Shown one piece after another: positions 35,937 to 44,002 of a stretch of DNA of 64,000 nt (position 1 is its first letter; every line of letters begins with the position of its first letter). The notes beneath the pieces are model-generated. The model was given only the letters and a program-made list of their open reading frames with translations. It did no database searches and was not told the DNA's origin. The translations under genes and the position numbers were made by a program. This stretch comes from Burkholderia puraquae. Its GTDB lineage: Bacteria; Pseudomonadota; Gammaproteobacteria; Burkholderiales; Burkholderiaceae. Location: contig NZ_NBYX01000016.1 in NCBI RefSeq assembly GCF_002099195.1, positions 1 to 64,000 of the forward strand, read 5' to 3'.

Positions 35937-36860
35937 ATGCCCACTTCAGTCATCGCCGCATTGCAGATCGGCGCATCGCCCGCCGGCACGCGCGCCACGC
36001 TCGATACGATCCTCGGCTACGAAACCGCGATCCGCGACAGCGGCGCGTCGCTCGTCGTGCTGCCCGAGGCCGTGCTCGGCGGCTATCCGAAAGGCGAGAT
36101 CTTCGGCACGCGGCTCGGCTACCGGCTGCCCGAAGGCCGCGACGCGTATGCGCGCTACGCCGCGCAGGCGATCGACGTGCCGGGGCCGGAAGCCGACGAG
36201 CTGGCCGCGTTGTCGCAGCGCACCGGCGCGAGCCTCGTGGTCGGCGTGATCGAGCGCGGCGGCAGCACGCTCTACTGCACGGCGCTGTTCTTCGATCCGC
36301 GCGACGGGCTCGTCGCGAAACACCGCAAGCTGATGCCGACCGGCACCGAGCGGCTGATCTGGGGGCAGGGCGACGGCTCGACGCTGCCCGTCGTCGACAC
36401 GGCCGCGGGCCGCGCGGGCGCCGCAATCTGCTGGGAGAACCACATGCCGCTGCTGCGCTGTGCGATGTACGCGAAGGGCGTGCAGATCTGGTGCGCACCG
36501 ACCGTCGACGAGCGCGATGTCTGGCAGAGCTCGATGCGGCATATCGCGCACGAGGGCCGCTGCTTCGTCGTCAGTGCGTGCCAGGTGCAGCCGTCGCCGC
36601 GCGCGCTCGGCATCGACGTGCCGGGATGGGATCCGGAGCGGCCGCTGATCCGCGGCGGCAGCGTGATCGTCGGGCCGCTCGGCGACCTGCTGACGGAGCC
36701 GCTGATCGGCGAAGCGGGGCTCGTGACCGCGCGTGTCGATACCGATGAACTCGTGCGGGCGCGCTACGACTTCGACGTGGTCGGGCATTACGCGCGGCCC
36801 GACGTGTTCTCGCTGCACGTCGACGAGCGGCCGAAGCGGACGGTGGTGTTCGGCGAGTAG
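35937..36860 (+). CDS. Nitrilase / carbon-nitrogen hydrolase
   Basis: A 307-residue nitrilase-superfamily enzyme. The Glu-Lys-Cys triad is visible: Glu in VVLPEAVLGGYPKG near residue 45, Lys in AKHRKLMPTGTERLIWGQGDG near 127 and Cys in GAAICWENHMPLLR near 163. The GQGDG and WENHMPLLR wording is typical of true nitrilases, which convert R-CN to acid and ammonia, rather than amidases. The natural nitrile is unknown. GGAG lies 8 nt before the ATG. It is divergent from the LysR gene. Confidence 0.9.
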   Translation: MPTSVIAALQIGASPAGTRATLDTILGYETAIRDSGASLVVLPEAVLGGYPKGEIFGTRLGYRLPEGRDAYARYAAQAIDVPGPEADELAALSQRTGASLVVGVIERGGSTLYCTALFFDPRDGLVAKHRKLMPTGTERLIWGQGDGSTLPVVDTAAGRAGAAICWENHMPLLRCAMYAKGVQIWCAPTVDERDVWQSSMRHIAHEGRCFVVSACQVQPSPRALGIDVPGWDPERPLIRGGSVIVGPLGDLLTEPLIGEAGLVTARVDTDELVRARYDFDVVGHYARPDVFSLHVDERPKRTVVFGE

Positions 36861-36939
36861 GGAGAGGCAGGCCGGGGGCCGCACGGCGGCCCGGAACATG
36901 AACGGCGGCGGCGCGCGGTGCGCACGCCGTCGTGCGGCG

Positions 36940-37626
36940 TCAGCGCATCGGCGCTTCCGCGATCCGCATGTAGTCGGCGATCCGCCGTCCTTCCATGTCC
37001 GGAAACTGTTCGTGCACGACGATGTCGCCCATCCGTGCGATGTCGAAGGTGCGGAAATCGCCGCGCAGCTCGCACCACGCGCCGATCGTCCAGCGCCCGC
37101 CCCAGTAGACGAGCCCGAGCGGCCACACGCGGCGTTGCGAATGCGCGCCGAGCCGGTCGCGGTAGCCGAAGCTGACGACGTGGCGCGTATCGATGGCCTG
37201 GTGGATCGCGTCGACCTTCGCGCAAAACGTCTCGTCGATGTGGAACGACGGCGCGAACACGGGCAGGCGGTCGAGTGCGGTGCGCTTGTCGGCCGGCATG
37301 GCCGACGCGATCTTCGCGAGCGCCGAGCGCGCGCCGCTCGCGAAGCGCGCACCGCCCCAGGTTTCGAGCATGCGTGCGCCGGTGGCGAGCGCCGCGAGCT
37401 CCTCGGCCGTGAACGTGAGCGGCGGCAGGCTCGCGTTGCGGTTCAGCCGGTAGCCGATGCCGGCTTCGCCTTCGATCGGCACCCCTGACAGTTGCAGGTC
37501 GCGCACGTCGCGATAGACGGTGCGCGGCGACACCGACAGCCAGTCGGCCAGTTGCTGTGCGGTCGTGAGACGACGCCCGCGCAGCAGCTCGGCGATCTGG
37601 AACAGGCGGTCGGCACGGCGCGTCAT
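36940..37626 (-). CDS. YafY-type HTH/WYL-domain regulator
   Basis: A 228-residue regulator with an N-terminal winged helix (RADRLFQIAELLRGRRLTTAQQLADWL, residues 3-30; SPRTVYRDVRDLQLSG near 32-48) and a C-terminal WYL-type domain (VVSFGYRDR near 145 and LVYWGGRWTIGAWCELRGDFRTFDIARM-like near 170-195). Such proteins sense small ligands or nucleic acids. The target is unknown; the VOC gene 73 nt upstream on the same strand is a candidate partner. Confidence 0.88.
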   Translation of the reverse strand: MTRRADRLFQIAELLRGRRLTTAQQLADWLSVSPRTVYRDVRDLQLSGVPIEGEAGIGYRLNRNASLPPLTFTAEELAALATGARMLETWGGARFASGARSALAKIASAMPADKRTALDRLPVFAPSFHIDETFCAKVDAIHQAIDTRHVVSFGYRDRLGAHSQRRVWPLGLVYWGGRWTIGAWCELRGDFRTFDIARMGDIVVHEQFPDMEGRRIADYMRIAEAPMR

Positions 37627-37699
37627 GACGGCACCTCGACTCCAACGGCGGTGGGAACTTCGCGATGATAGCGCCGCGCGAGCCGGCCGGCCGCTGCGC

Positions 37700-38110
37700 T
37701 CAGTGGCATTTCGGCGCGTGCAGGCCGACGCGGTTGCCTTCGGTGTCGATCAGGTAGCCGACGTAGCCGTAGTTGTTCGGCAGCTCGACGACCGAACCCT
37801 GCACGACGCCGCCCGCACGCTTCGCGCGTTCGAGCGCCGCGACGACCGATTCGCCGGCGTTCAGGTAGACGAGCACGCCATTCGCGCTCGGCTTCATCTG
37901 CTGCGGATCGAACACGATGCTGCCGCCCGTGCTCGATGCGTCGCGGTCGAACGTGGCCATCGGCACGCCGCCGATGACTTCGCGCTGCAGCGTCGTTTGC
38001 AGCACGGCTTCGTAAAAGCGGATCGCCCGGTCGAAATCGAGGGACGGAATGTCGAACCACGCGATCGCGCGCTCCAGGGTAGCGGTGGCGGTGGCAGTTG
38101 CGGACGTCAT
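37700..38110 (-). CDS. VOC-family (glyoxalase-like) protein
   Basis: A 136-residue vicinal-oxygen-chelate protein. The fold pattern appears as AIAWFDIPSLDFDRAIRFYEAVL near residue 14 and VGYLIDTEGNRVGLHAPK near 115, with two beta-alpha-beta-beta-beta modules. Its size and sequence match small PhnB/glyoxalase-like proteins of unknown substrate. The first ~12 residues are Ala/Thr-rich. It is divergent from the ArsR gene. Confidence 0.85.
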   Translation of the reverse strand: MTSATATATATLERAIAWFDIPSLDFDRAIRFYEAVLQTTLQREVIGGVPMATFDRDASSTGGSIVFDPQQMKPSANGVLVYLNAGESVVAALERAKRAGGVVQGSVVELPNNYGYVGYLIDTEGNRVGLHAPKCH

Positions 38111-38196
38111 GACGAGCTCCTTGTTACGTTGTTATTCGGATTCGGTGCGGAAACCAGCCTTGCATTGCGCCGGGATTGCAGTGTGATCGCGGCCTG

Positions 38197-38256
38197 CTGA
38201 CACCGTATTGTCAGTAGAGTTGTCATCCTTGACATGCAACCGTTTGGTTGCATAAT
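38197..38256 (+). promoter_or_regulatory. ArsR promoter with embedded operator
   Basis: TTGACA (38229-38234) and CATAAT (38251-38256) have a 16-bp spacer. A perfect palindrome ATGCAACC-gttt-GGTTGCAT covers 38234-38253, so it fills the spacer and touches both boxes. A second dyad CTGACA/TGTCAG lies at 38197-38202 and 38209-38214. The first is the likely ArsR operator. Confidence 0.75.
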
Positions 38257-38279
38257 GAGGTCATCGACCCGGGAGCGGC

Positions 38280-38612
38280 ATGGATCTCGTTTTCAAGGCG
38301 CTGGCCGATGCCACGCGCCGCCAGTTGCTTGACCTCCTGCGCGCGAAGAGCGGGCAGACCCTGTCCGAGCTGTGCGACGGGCTCGCGATGAGCCGGCAGG
38401 CCGTGAGCAAGCATCTCGCGCTGCTGGAGGCTGCGAATCTCGTCGCGACGACGTGGCGCGGCAGGGAGAAGCTGCATTACCTGAATCCGGTGCCGATCCA
38501 CGACATCGCAGAACGCTGGATCGGCCAGTTCGAGCGTCAACGCCTGCAGGCGCTGGCGGATCTCAAGCGCGGGCTGGAAGCGGCCGGCGATTCTGGAGGC
38601 AACGATGAGTAA
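38280..38612 (+). CDS. ArsR/SmtB-family repressor
   Basis: A 110-residue winged-helix repressor: DLVFKALADATRRQLLDLLRAK at 2-23 and the recognition region LCDGLAMSRQAVSKHLALLEAANLV at about 32-56. It lacks the CXC metal motif of arsenic sensors, so it is a non-metal ArsR as often found with SRPBCC partners. Its stop overlaps the AHSA1 start. GGGAG lies just before the ATG, and a palindromic operator sits in its own promoter, implying autorepression. Confidence 0.92.
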   Translation: MDLVFKALADATRRQLLDLLRAKSGQTLSELCDGLAMSRQAVSKHLALLEAANLVATTWRGREKLHYLNPVPIHDIAERWIGQFERQRLQALADLKRGLEAAGDSGGNDE

Positions 38613-39069
38613 TCCCGCCTTTGTGTACGTGACGTTCATTGCATCGACGCCCGAGCGCGTGTTCGACGCGTTGACCAACGCCGAGCTGACGAAGGATTAC
38701 TGGGTGCGGCATCGCAACGCGTCGCCCGACTGGCGGCCGGGCTCGCGCTGGGAACATCAGGACTACGACGATCCGTCGCGGGTCGACATCGTCGGCGAAG
38801 TGGTCGAGCACGATCCGCCACGCAAGCTGGTCGTCACGTGGCGTACGCCGTCGGGGGATGGCGAGGAATCGCGCGTGACCTATCTCGTCGAGCCGCACGA
38901 GGGCGTCGTGAAGCTGACCGTCACGCACGACGGGCTGCTGCCGGGCTCGGAGATGGATCGCGGGATTCGCGGCGGGTGGCCGGTCGTGCTGTCGAGCCTC
39001 AAGACGTTGCTCGAGACGGGGCAGGCGCTGCCGTTCACGATGGGGCGCCGGGAGTGCTCGAAGCACTGA
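38605..39069 (+). CDS. SRPBCC / AHSA1-like protein
   Basis: A 154-residue START-like lipid-binding-fold protein of the AHSA1 type. Family segments are FVYVTFIASTPERVFDALTNAE at 5-26, DYWVRHRNASPDWRPGSRWEH near 32 and KLTVTHDG near 107. Its ATG lies 8 nt inside the arsR-like gene, in a different frame, so the two are translated as a pair. ArsR-AHSA1 pairs are common, but their ligand is generally unknown. Confidence 0.9.
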   Translation: MSNPAFVYVTFIASTPERVFDALTNAELTKDYWVRHRNASPDWRPGSRWEHQDYDDPSRVDIVGEVVEHDPPRKLVVTWRTPSGDGEESRVTYLVEPHEGVVKLTVTHDGLLPGSEMDRGIRGGWPVVLSSLKTLLETGQALPFTMGRRECSKH

Positions 39070-39074
39070 AGCGA

Positions 39075-39112
39075 AACGCCGCCGTTGCCGCGGATGCGGT
39101 AACGGCGGCGTT
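39075..39112. terminator. Long GC hairpin between convergent genes
   Basis: A 17-bp stem (39075-39091 with 39096-39112) with one G-T pair and loop GGAT lies between the AHSA1 and methyltransferase genes. There is no T tract on either strand, so termination is only inferred from position. Confidence 0.45.
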
Positions 39113-39165
39113 CCGGTGGCCGCGGAGGAGCCGCACCGGCGGCCCCATCGCGGCGATGATGCGGA

Positions 39166-40467
39166 TTACGCGTCGCCTTCCGGCGTGGCCGGGCGCGCTT
39201 TCACGCTGCCGGCAATCAGGTCGAAGCGGAACAGCCGGCATTCGAGCGCGCCGTTGAACAGCGGCGTCTTTGCCGATTCGCGCAGCCGCAACTGGCCCGG
39301 CAGCGAACGGTCGGACGTCAGCAGGAACGCCTGCCAACCCGTGAAGCGCTGCTTCAGCGCATCGCCGAGTGCGTTGAAGAACTCGCTGTCCGGCGCGTCG
39401 GTGTGGGTGCGGCGGAATGCGTCGTCGTTGCCGCGGTTGCGGCCCGTCTCGCGCACCTCGCCGCGCGCGCTGCGGCCGCGCACCTCGATCCGCTCGCCGT
39501 ACGGCGGGTTCGCGAGGATGATGCCCGGGCCGTCGCACGGCGGCGTCATCCCGCGCGCGTCGACCTGCTTGAGCCACACCGACGGCACGCCCGCGCGCTC
39601 GAGGTTCGCGCGCGCCTTCTCGAGCATGTCGCCGGAGATGTCGCTGCCGTACACGCCGAGCGCTTCGCCGCGTTTGCCGCGCGCCGCGCGCTTCGCGTCC
39701 AGTGCCGGGACCTTCAGCCCCTGCCACGCGGTGATGTCGTATTGCTTGAGTTTCTCGAAGCCGAACCGGCGCTCGACGCCGGGCGCCACGCCGAGTGCGA
39801 TCTGCGCGGCTTCCGCGAGGAACGTGCCGCTGCCGCACATCGGGTCGTACAGCGCCGTGCCGGGCGTCCAGCCCGTCAGGCGCAGGATGCCGGCGGCGAG
39901 GTTCTCGCGCAGCGGCGCCGCGCCCTTGTCGAGACGCCAGCCGCGCTTGAACAGCGGCTCGCCCGACGTGTCGAGGTACAGCGTGCACTCGCCCGCCGTC
40001 AGGAATGCGAACACGCGCACGTCCGGCGCACCGGTGTCGATGCTCGGGCGCGAGCCGGTCTTGTCGCGCATCCGGTCGCAGATCGCGTCCTTCACGCGCA
40101 ACGTCGCGAATTCGAGGCTCTTCAGCGGCGACTTGATTGCGGTGATGTCGACGCGCAGCGTCTGCGTCGCCGCGAACCAGCGCTCCCACGGCTGCTCGAG
40201 CGCAAGCGCGTAGACGTCCTGCTCGTTGCGGTATGCGCGGTGCGCGATCTTCAGCAGGACCCGGCTTGCGATCCGCGAATGGAGGTTCGCGGCCATGCCG
40301 GCGGCCCAGCCGCCGCTGAAGTGGACGCCGCCCGGCACCTGCGCGCCCGCGGTGAACGGCGCGCCGTTCAGGTGGCGGCCGGCGATTTCGGCCAGCTCGG
40401 CGGCAAGCGCCGCTTCGAGGCCGCGCGGGCAGGGGGCGAAGAATTCGTACAGGGTGGGCGAGGACAT
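39166..40467 (-). CDS. THUMP-domain rRNA methyltransferase (RlmL-like)
   Basis: A 433-residue class I SAM-dependent RNA methyltransferase. It starts MSSPTLYEFFAPCPRGLEAALAAEL, has a THUMP region over about 50-170, the SAM motif region DPMCGSGTFLAEAA near 205 and the guanine-N2 catalytic motif ANPPYGERIE near 320. This equals the N-terminal half of enteric RlmKL, which makes m2G2445 in 23S rRNA; the RlmK half is absent. A TTG 7 codons upstream is an alternative start. It acts on ribosome assembly intermediates in the cytosol. Confidence 0.88.
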   Translation of the reverse strand: MSSPTLYEFFAPCPRGLEAALAAELAEIAGRHLNGAPFTAGAQVPGGVHFSGGWAAGMAANLHSRIASRVLLKIAHRAYRNEQDVYALALEQPWERWFAATQTLRVDITAIKSPLKSLEFATLRVKDAICDRMRDKTGSRPSIDTGAPDVRVFAFLTAGECTLYLDTSGEPLFKRGWRLDKGAAPLRENLAAGILRLTGWTPGTALYDPMCGSGTFLAEAAQIALGVAPGVERRFGFEKLKQYDITAWQGLKVPALDAKRAARGKRGEALGVYGSDISGDMLEKARANLERAGVPSVWLKQVDARGMTPPCDGPGIILANPPYGERIEVRGRSARGEVRETGRNRGNDDAFRRTHTDAPDSEFFNALGDALKQRFTGWQAFLLTSDRSLPGQLRLRESAKTPLFNGALECRLFRFDLIAGSVKARPATPEGDA

Positions 40468-40633
40468 AAGGCGGGTGAGGACGTGCAAAAGTCCACCATT
40501 GTACGCGGCGCGGGCGGCCGGGGCCGGCGTTGCGTCGCGTTTCGGTGCTGCGGTGCCGGCCCGGGTGCCGTGCAGGCGTGCCGGGAGGCCGGCGCGGCGG
40601 CGCCCGGGCGGGCACCGCCATGCCGCCGCGGGG

Positions 40634-42757
40634 TCAGTGCGAGCCCGGCTGGCCGGCGCGCGCGGCCTGGCCGTTGCCCGGCCAGAACAGCGCGAGCGGA
40701 TTCGACAGCACCGTGCGGAGGATCGCGGCGACGAGCGCGCGCACCTTGGTCGGGCGCAGGCTGCGCGAGCGCACGGCCATCGTGAATGCGAGCGCGAAGC
40801 TCACGAGCACGTTGAGGATCGCCATGCTGAGCACGCCGGCGCCGGCCCACCACAGCTCGGGCGTGCCGAGGGCGTCCTTGCCGAGCACGCCGAGCGCGAT
40901 GCCGATCGAACCGGCCGACAGCGTCACGTGCCTTACCTCGAACGGGAACATGAACACGGTGACGATCGCCGGAATGAGGCCGAGCATCAGGCCGAGGCCG
41001 ACGTTCGCGACCACGCCGGCAACGTTCGACCGGCAGAAGTGCGCGAGCTTCGCGGCGCCGGCCGCACCGAGCGTGAGGCGCAGCCGGCGGTTGTACGTGA
41101 GCGCGTCGCCGACCCGGTGCAGCACGAACCAGTTGTCGGCCCAGCCCGCGAGCAGGCTCGACGCCCACAGCAGCACGCCCGTCAGCGCCGCGTAGAGCGG
41201 CGTCGGGCCGAGCAGCGAGAACGAGTGCAGCGTCGCGTGCGCCTTCTCCGGCGAAATCAGGTTCGCGTGCAGAACGTTGCCCGCGAACAGTTGCACGAGC
41301 AGGCACACGGGCAGCACGACGAGCACGTTGCCGGAAATCGCGGCGGCCTGCGTGCGGATCAGCGCGATCACCGACGACACGAACGCCTTCACGCCTTCCT
41401 CGTGGCCGGTGTCGTCGAGCTCGCGCGCGAGCGTCGGCGCGGTCATCGCGGGCTGCTTGGTCGCGAGCGTGAAGTGCAGGAAGTGCATCAGCATGAAGCT
41501 GGCCGCGTAGTTGACGCCCGCGAGCAGCCCTTCGAGCATCGACTGCAGGTGCGCGCCCGTGATCGCGAACTTCACGCACACGGTCACGACGGTGACGAGG
41601 CCGCCGCCCGCGGCCATTCGCAGCATCTTCAGGTACTCGGCGCGGCCGCGCGAGATGTAGTGCTCGCCGGTGTCCGCGTTGGTCTCGACGAGCTTGCGCG
41701 CGAACAGCGAGAAGTTGCTGCGCACGAGGTGCGACACGCTCTGGCTGTTGTGGTTCGCGTCGATGAGTTCGGCCGTCAGGTGCGCCATCCCGTGCAGGTC
41801 GTCGCGCGCCATCCACGCGTTGAGCAGCATCTCGGCGCGCAGGATGCGCATGCGCATCCGCTCGACCTGGAACACGATGTCGACCGACACGCCGTTGCGG
41901 TACAGGTGCAAGAACACGTCGTCGACGGCGATCCGGCATTCGTCGAGCAGCACGCGCAGGTAGTTCACCTCGTGCAGCAGCTTGCTCGGGTCGCCACCGT
42001 CCTCGACGGCCGCGTGCGCGGTCTCGACCGCGAGCATCGCGCGCGTGAGGCGGTAGAACGGCTGCGTCTCGAGCGGCTTGCGCGCGTCGTCGTCGGAGAG
42101 CCGGCTGCGCACCGTCTGCGACAGGCCGGTCGAGCTGATCTGGCAGGTCAGGTTGTGCAGCGCGGCCAGCAGGTCGCGCGAGAACGAGCCCGGCTCGTGG
42201 CGCTCCTCGTCGGTGACGTCGAACGAGATCAGCTCGGCGAGGCGGGCGAGCAGGTCGTCGGGCAGCGCGTCGATCCATTGCGCATCTTCCGGCGTCGGGA
42301 ACATCAGCGTGAAGAGTGCCGATAGCTCGCGGCGGTTCGGCGCGGGCGGGATCAGCGACGAGTCGATCCGCTCGAACAGCGCGCCGAAGAAGCCCGAGTG
42401 CACGGGCATGCCGGCGTCGCACAGGAGCGAGATGCCGTCGCACTCGCGCAGGACGCCGCGCAGGATGCGCGCAGCGTGCGCTTTCCATGCGGGATTGCGA
42501 TCGAGCATGTGGAACAGGTAGCGCAGCCGCGCATGGGCCGGATACGCGCGCGCATCGGCGTCGCGCTCGGCCGGCGTGTCCTGCGCGGCCTGCATCGTGC
42601 CGGTGCGGCGCAGCCAGTGCGCGAGCTCGATCAGCCATTCGCTGCGCTCGGCGTACGACGCATCGGCGTCGGCGTGCGCGAGCAGCGCATCGAGCTGGTG
42701 ACCGGCATTGCGCGACGCGCGCCACTTCTTGATCAGGGTCGTCAGGGAACGAAACAT
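40634..42757 (-). CDS. Gcr-family 'site-specific recombinase' membrane protein
   Basis: A 707-residue protein of the family annotated as site-specific recombinase (Gcr, PF10136-like, from memory). The first ~340 residues are soluble and helical; the second half contains about six hydrophobic segments, for example near 420, 470, 510, 555, 610 and 660. No tyrosine- or serine-recombinase catalytic motif is visible, so a membrane function is more likely than recombination. The start MFRSLTTLIKKW at 42757 is chosen because the upstream extension is Arg/Pro/Ala-rich and unlike a protein start. No mobile-element features surround it. Confidence 0.75.
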   Translation of the reverse strand: MFRSLTTLIKKWRASRNAGHQLDALLAHADADASYAERSEWLIELAHWLRRTGTMQAAQDTPAERDADARAYPAHARLRYLFHMLDRNPAWKAHAARILRGVLRECDGISLLCDAGMPVHSGFFGALFERIDSSLIPPAPNRRELSALFTLMFPTPEDAQWIDALPDDLLARLAELISFDVTDEERHEPGSFSRDLLAALHNLTCQISSTGLSQTVRSRLSDDDARKPLETQPFYRLTRAMLAVETAHAAVEDGGDPSKLLHEVNYLRVLLDECRIAVDDVFLHLYRNGVSVDIVFQVERMRMRILRAEMLLNAWMARDDLHGMAHLTAELIDANHNSQSVSHLVRSNFSLFARKLVETNADTGEHYISRGRAEYLKMLRMAAGGGLVTVVTVCVKFAITGAHLQSMLEGLLAGVNYAASFMLMHFLHFTLATKQPAMTAPTLARELDDTGHEEGVKAFVSSVIALIRTQAAAISGNVLVVLPVCLLVQLFAGNVLHANLISPEKAHATLHSFSLLGPTPLYAALTGVLLWASSLLAGWADNWFVLHRVGDALTYNRRLRLTLGAAGAAKLAHFCRSNVAGVVANVGLGLMLGLIPAIVTVFMFPFEVRHVTLSAGSIGIALGVLGKDALGTPELWWAGAGVLSMAILNVLVSFALAFTMAVRSRSLRPTKVRALVAAILRTVLSNPLALFWPGNGQAARAGQPGSH

Positions 42758-43273
42758 AAACGGAATAGCGAAAGCCCTCGACGGGCGGGTTCGGGATGCC
42801 GGCCGGGGAAACGGCGCGGCGCCGGGGAGAACGGGTGAGACGGGGCCGGTTGCAGGACGATGCGCGGCGACCCGCGATGCGGCTGCCCCGCTGCGGTGCA
42901 CGCCGATCGCGTGCGGGCGCCGGGAGGCATGGCGGTCGGGCCGAACGCGGCCCGGCGCCGCTGGCTGGCGCGCACGACGAGCGGCGCGAGCCTGAAAGTG
43001 CGTAGGATCGTCAATCGCAGGTGAAAACGCAAGCCGACCGCATTTTAAGACACCGGTTCCGGTCGCCTATGACAAACAATGCAAAGTTGGCCGTTCGGGC
43101 GATGCAGGCGAGGCATGGCGTGGACACCGGTGCCGCGAAGGTTTCGACGATGCGGCGCGCATCAGGTGGTCGCCGGCGAGCCGGCGGGGAGGCTCGCCGG
43201 CCGGCGCATGCGAGATGGCCGGTGAACCGGCCGGGCGAATCCGCGCAGGCCCGCGCGGCCGCCGGCGGTCTCC
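42758..43273. other. 516-bp intergenic region
   Basis: This gap separates pqiC from the Gcr-like gene, both on minus. It should carry the Gcr-gene promoter, perhaps in the less GC-rich stretch 43010-43100. The stretch 43170-43260 has overlapping GC-rich inverted repeats (CGCCGGC/GCCGGCG type), positioned to act as the pqi operon terminator, but without a clear T run. No gene is supported. Confidence 0.5.
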
Positions 43274-44002
43274 TTATGCGCCGGACTTGCCCGTCGCGCC
43301 TGCGGCGTCGCCGCCCGGCGTCGGGTTGGCCGGGCACGGCACGACCGGCGCGGCGGCCGTCTTGCCGCCGGCCGCGGGCGCCGTCGAAGCCGGCGCACTG
43401 CGGCGCGCGGCCATCGCGCGCACACCGGCCGCGGCTTGCGTGGCAATCACGTCGAGCGCGCGCCGGTGGCCGGCGACGAGTGCGTCGTAGCCATCGGCGA
43501 CCGGCTCCGCGACGCTCGTGCGGCAGGTCATCACGGCCTGCGTGGCGAGCGAGCGCACGCTCCACACGGCGTCGACCGCCGCGCGCTTGGCTGGCCACGA
43601 CTCGAAGCGCTGCACGTTCACGCTGATCCGATACACGGGCACGCCGGGCGGGGTCGCGGAATTCGCGACGTCGATCGTCCCGAGCTGCGCCGCGAGATCG
43701 TCCGACAGCGCGCGGCGGATCTCGTCGGCGGGCGGCGACGCCCAGCGTTCCTGCTCGAGCACGTCGACCTGCGCGGCGTTTTTCTGCACGACCAGCTGGT
43801 TCTTCGCGACCTGTTCGGGCACGCCGACGGACGGCACCTCGATCAGGAACGCCGGATTGGCCGGCGCCGTGCGCAGCGGCGCTGCGGCGTCGGCCGGGCT
43901 GAGCGTGTAGAACCGCGCGGGCGGCGAGCTGCACGCGGCGAGCGCAAGGGCGGCGACAGCCGCCGCCGTGCCGCTCGCGAAACCGTTCACGCGTGTCGTC
44001 AT
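43274..44002 (-). CDS. pqiC: Lipoprotein PqiC
   Basis: A 242-residue outer-membrane lipoprotein of the ABC-type transport auxiliary family. The lipobox ALAACSS puts the modified Cys near residue 24, and PPARFYTLSPAD follows, as in PqiC/YmbA. It ends with an Ala/Gly/Thr-rich tail. In the Pqi system PqiC rings the outer end of the PqiB tunnel. It overlaps pqiB by 4 nt and closes the pqiA-pqiA-pqiB-pqiC operon. Confidence 0.92.
   Translation of the reverse strand: MTTRVNGFASGTAAAVAALALAACSSPPARFYTLSPADAAAPLRTAPANPAFLIEVPSVGVPEQVAKNQLVVQKNAAQVDVLEQERWASPPADEIRRALSDDLAAQLGTIDVANSATPPGVPVYRISVNVQRFESWPAKRAAVDAVWSVRSLATQAVMTCRTSVAEPVADGYDALVAGHRRALDVIATQAAAGVRAMAARRSAPASTAPAAGGKTAAAPVVPCPANPTPGGDAAGATGKSGA

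Noticed and set aside
40634..42757. Mobile element suggested by the name 'site-specific recombinase'
   Set aside because: No recombinase motif, terminal repeats or attachment sites are visible, and the surroundings are core genes.
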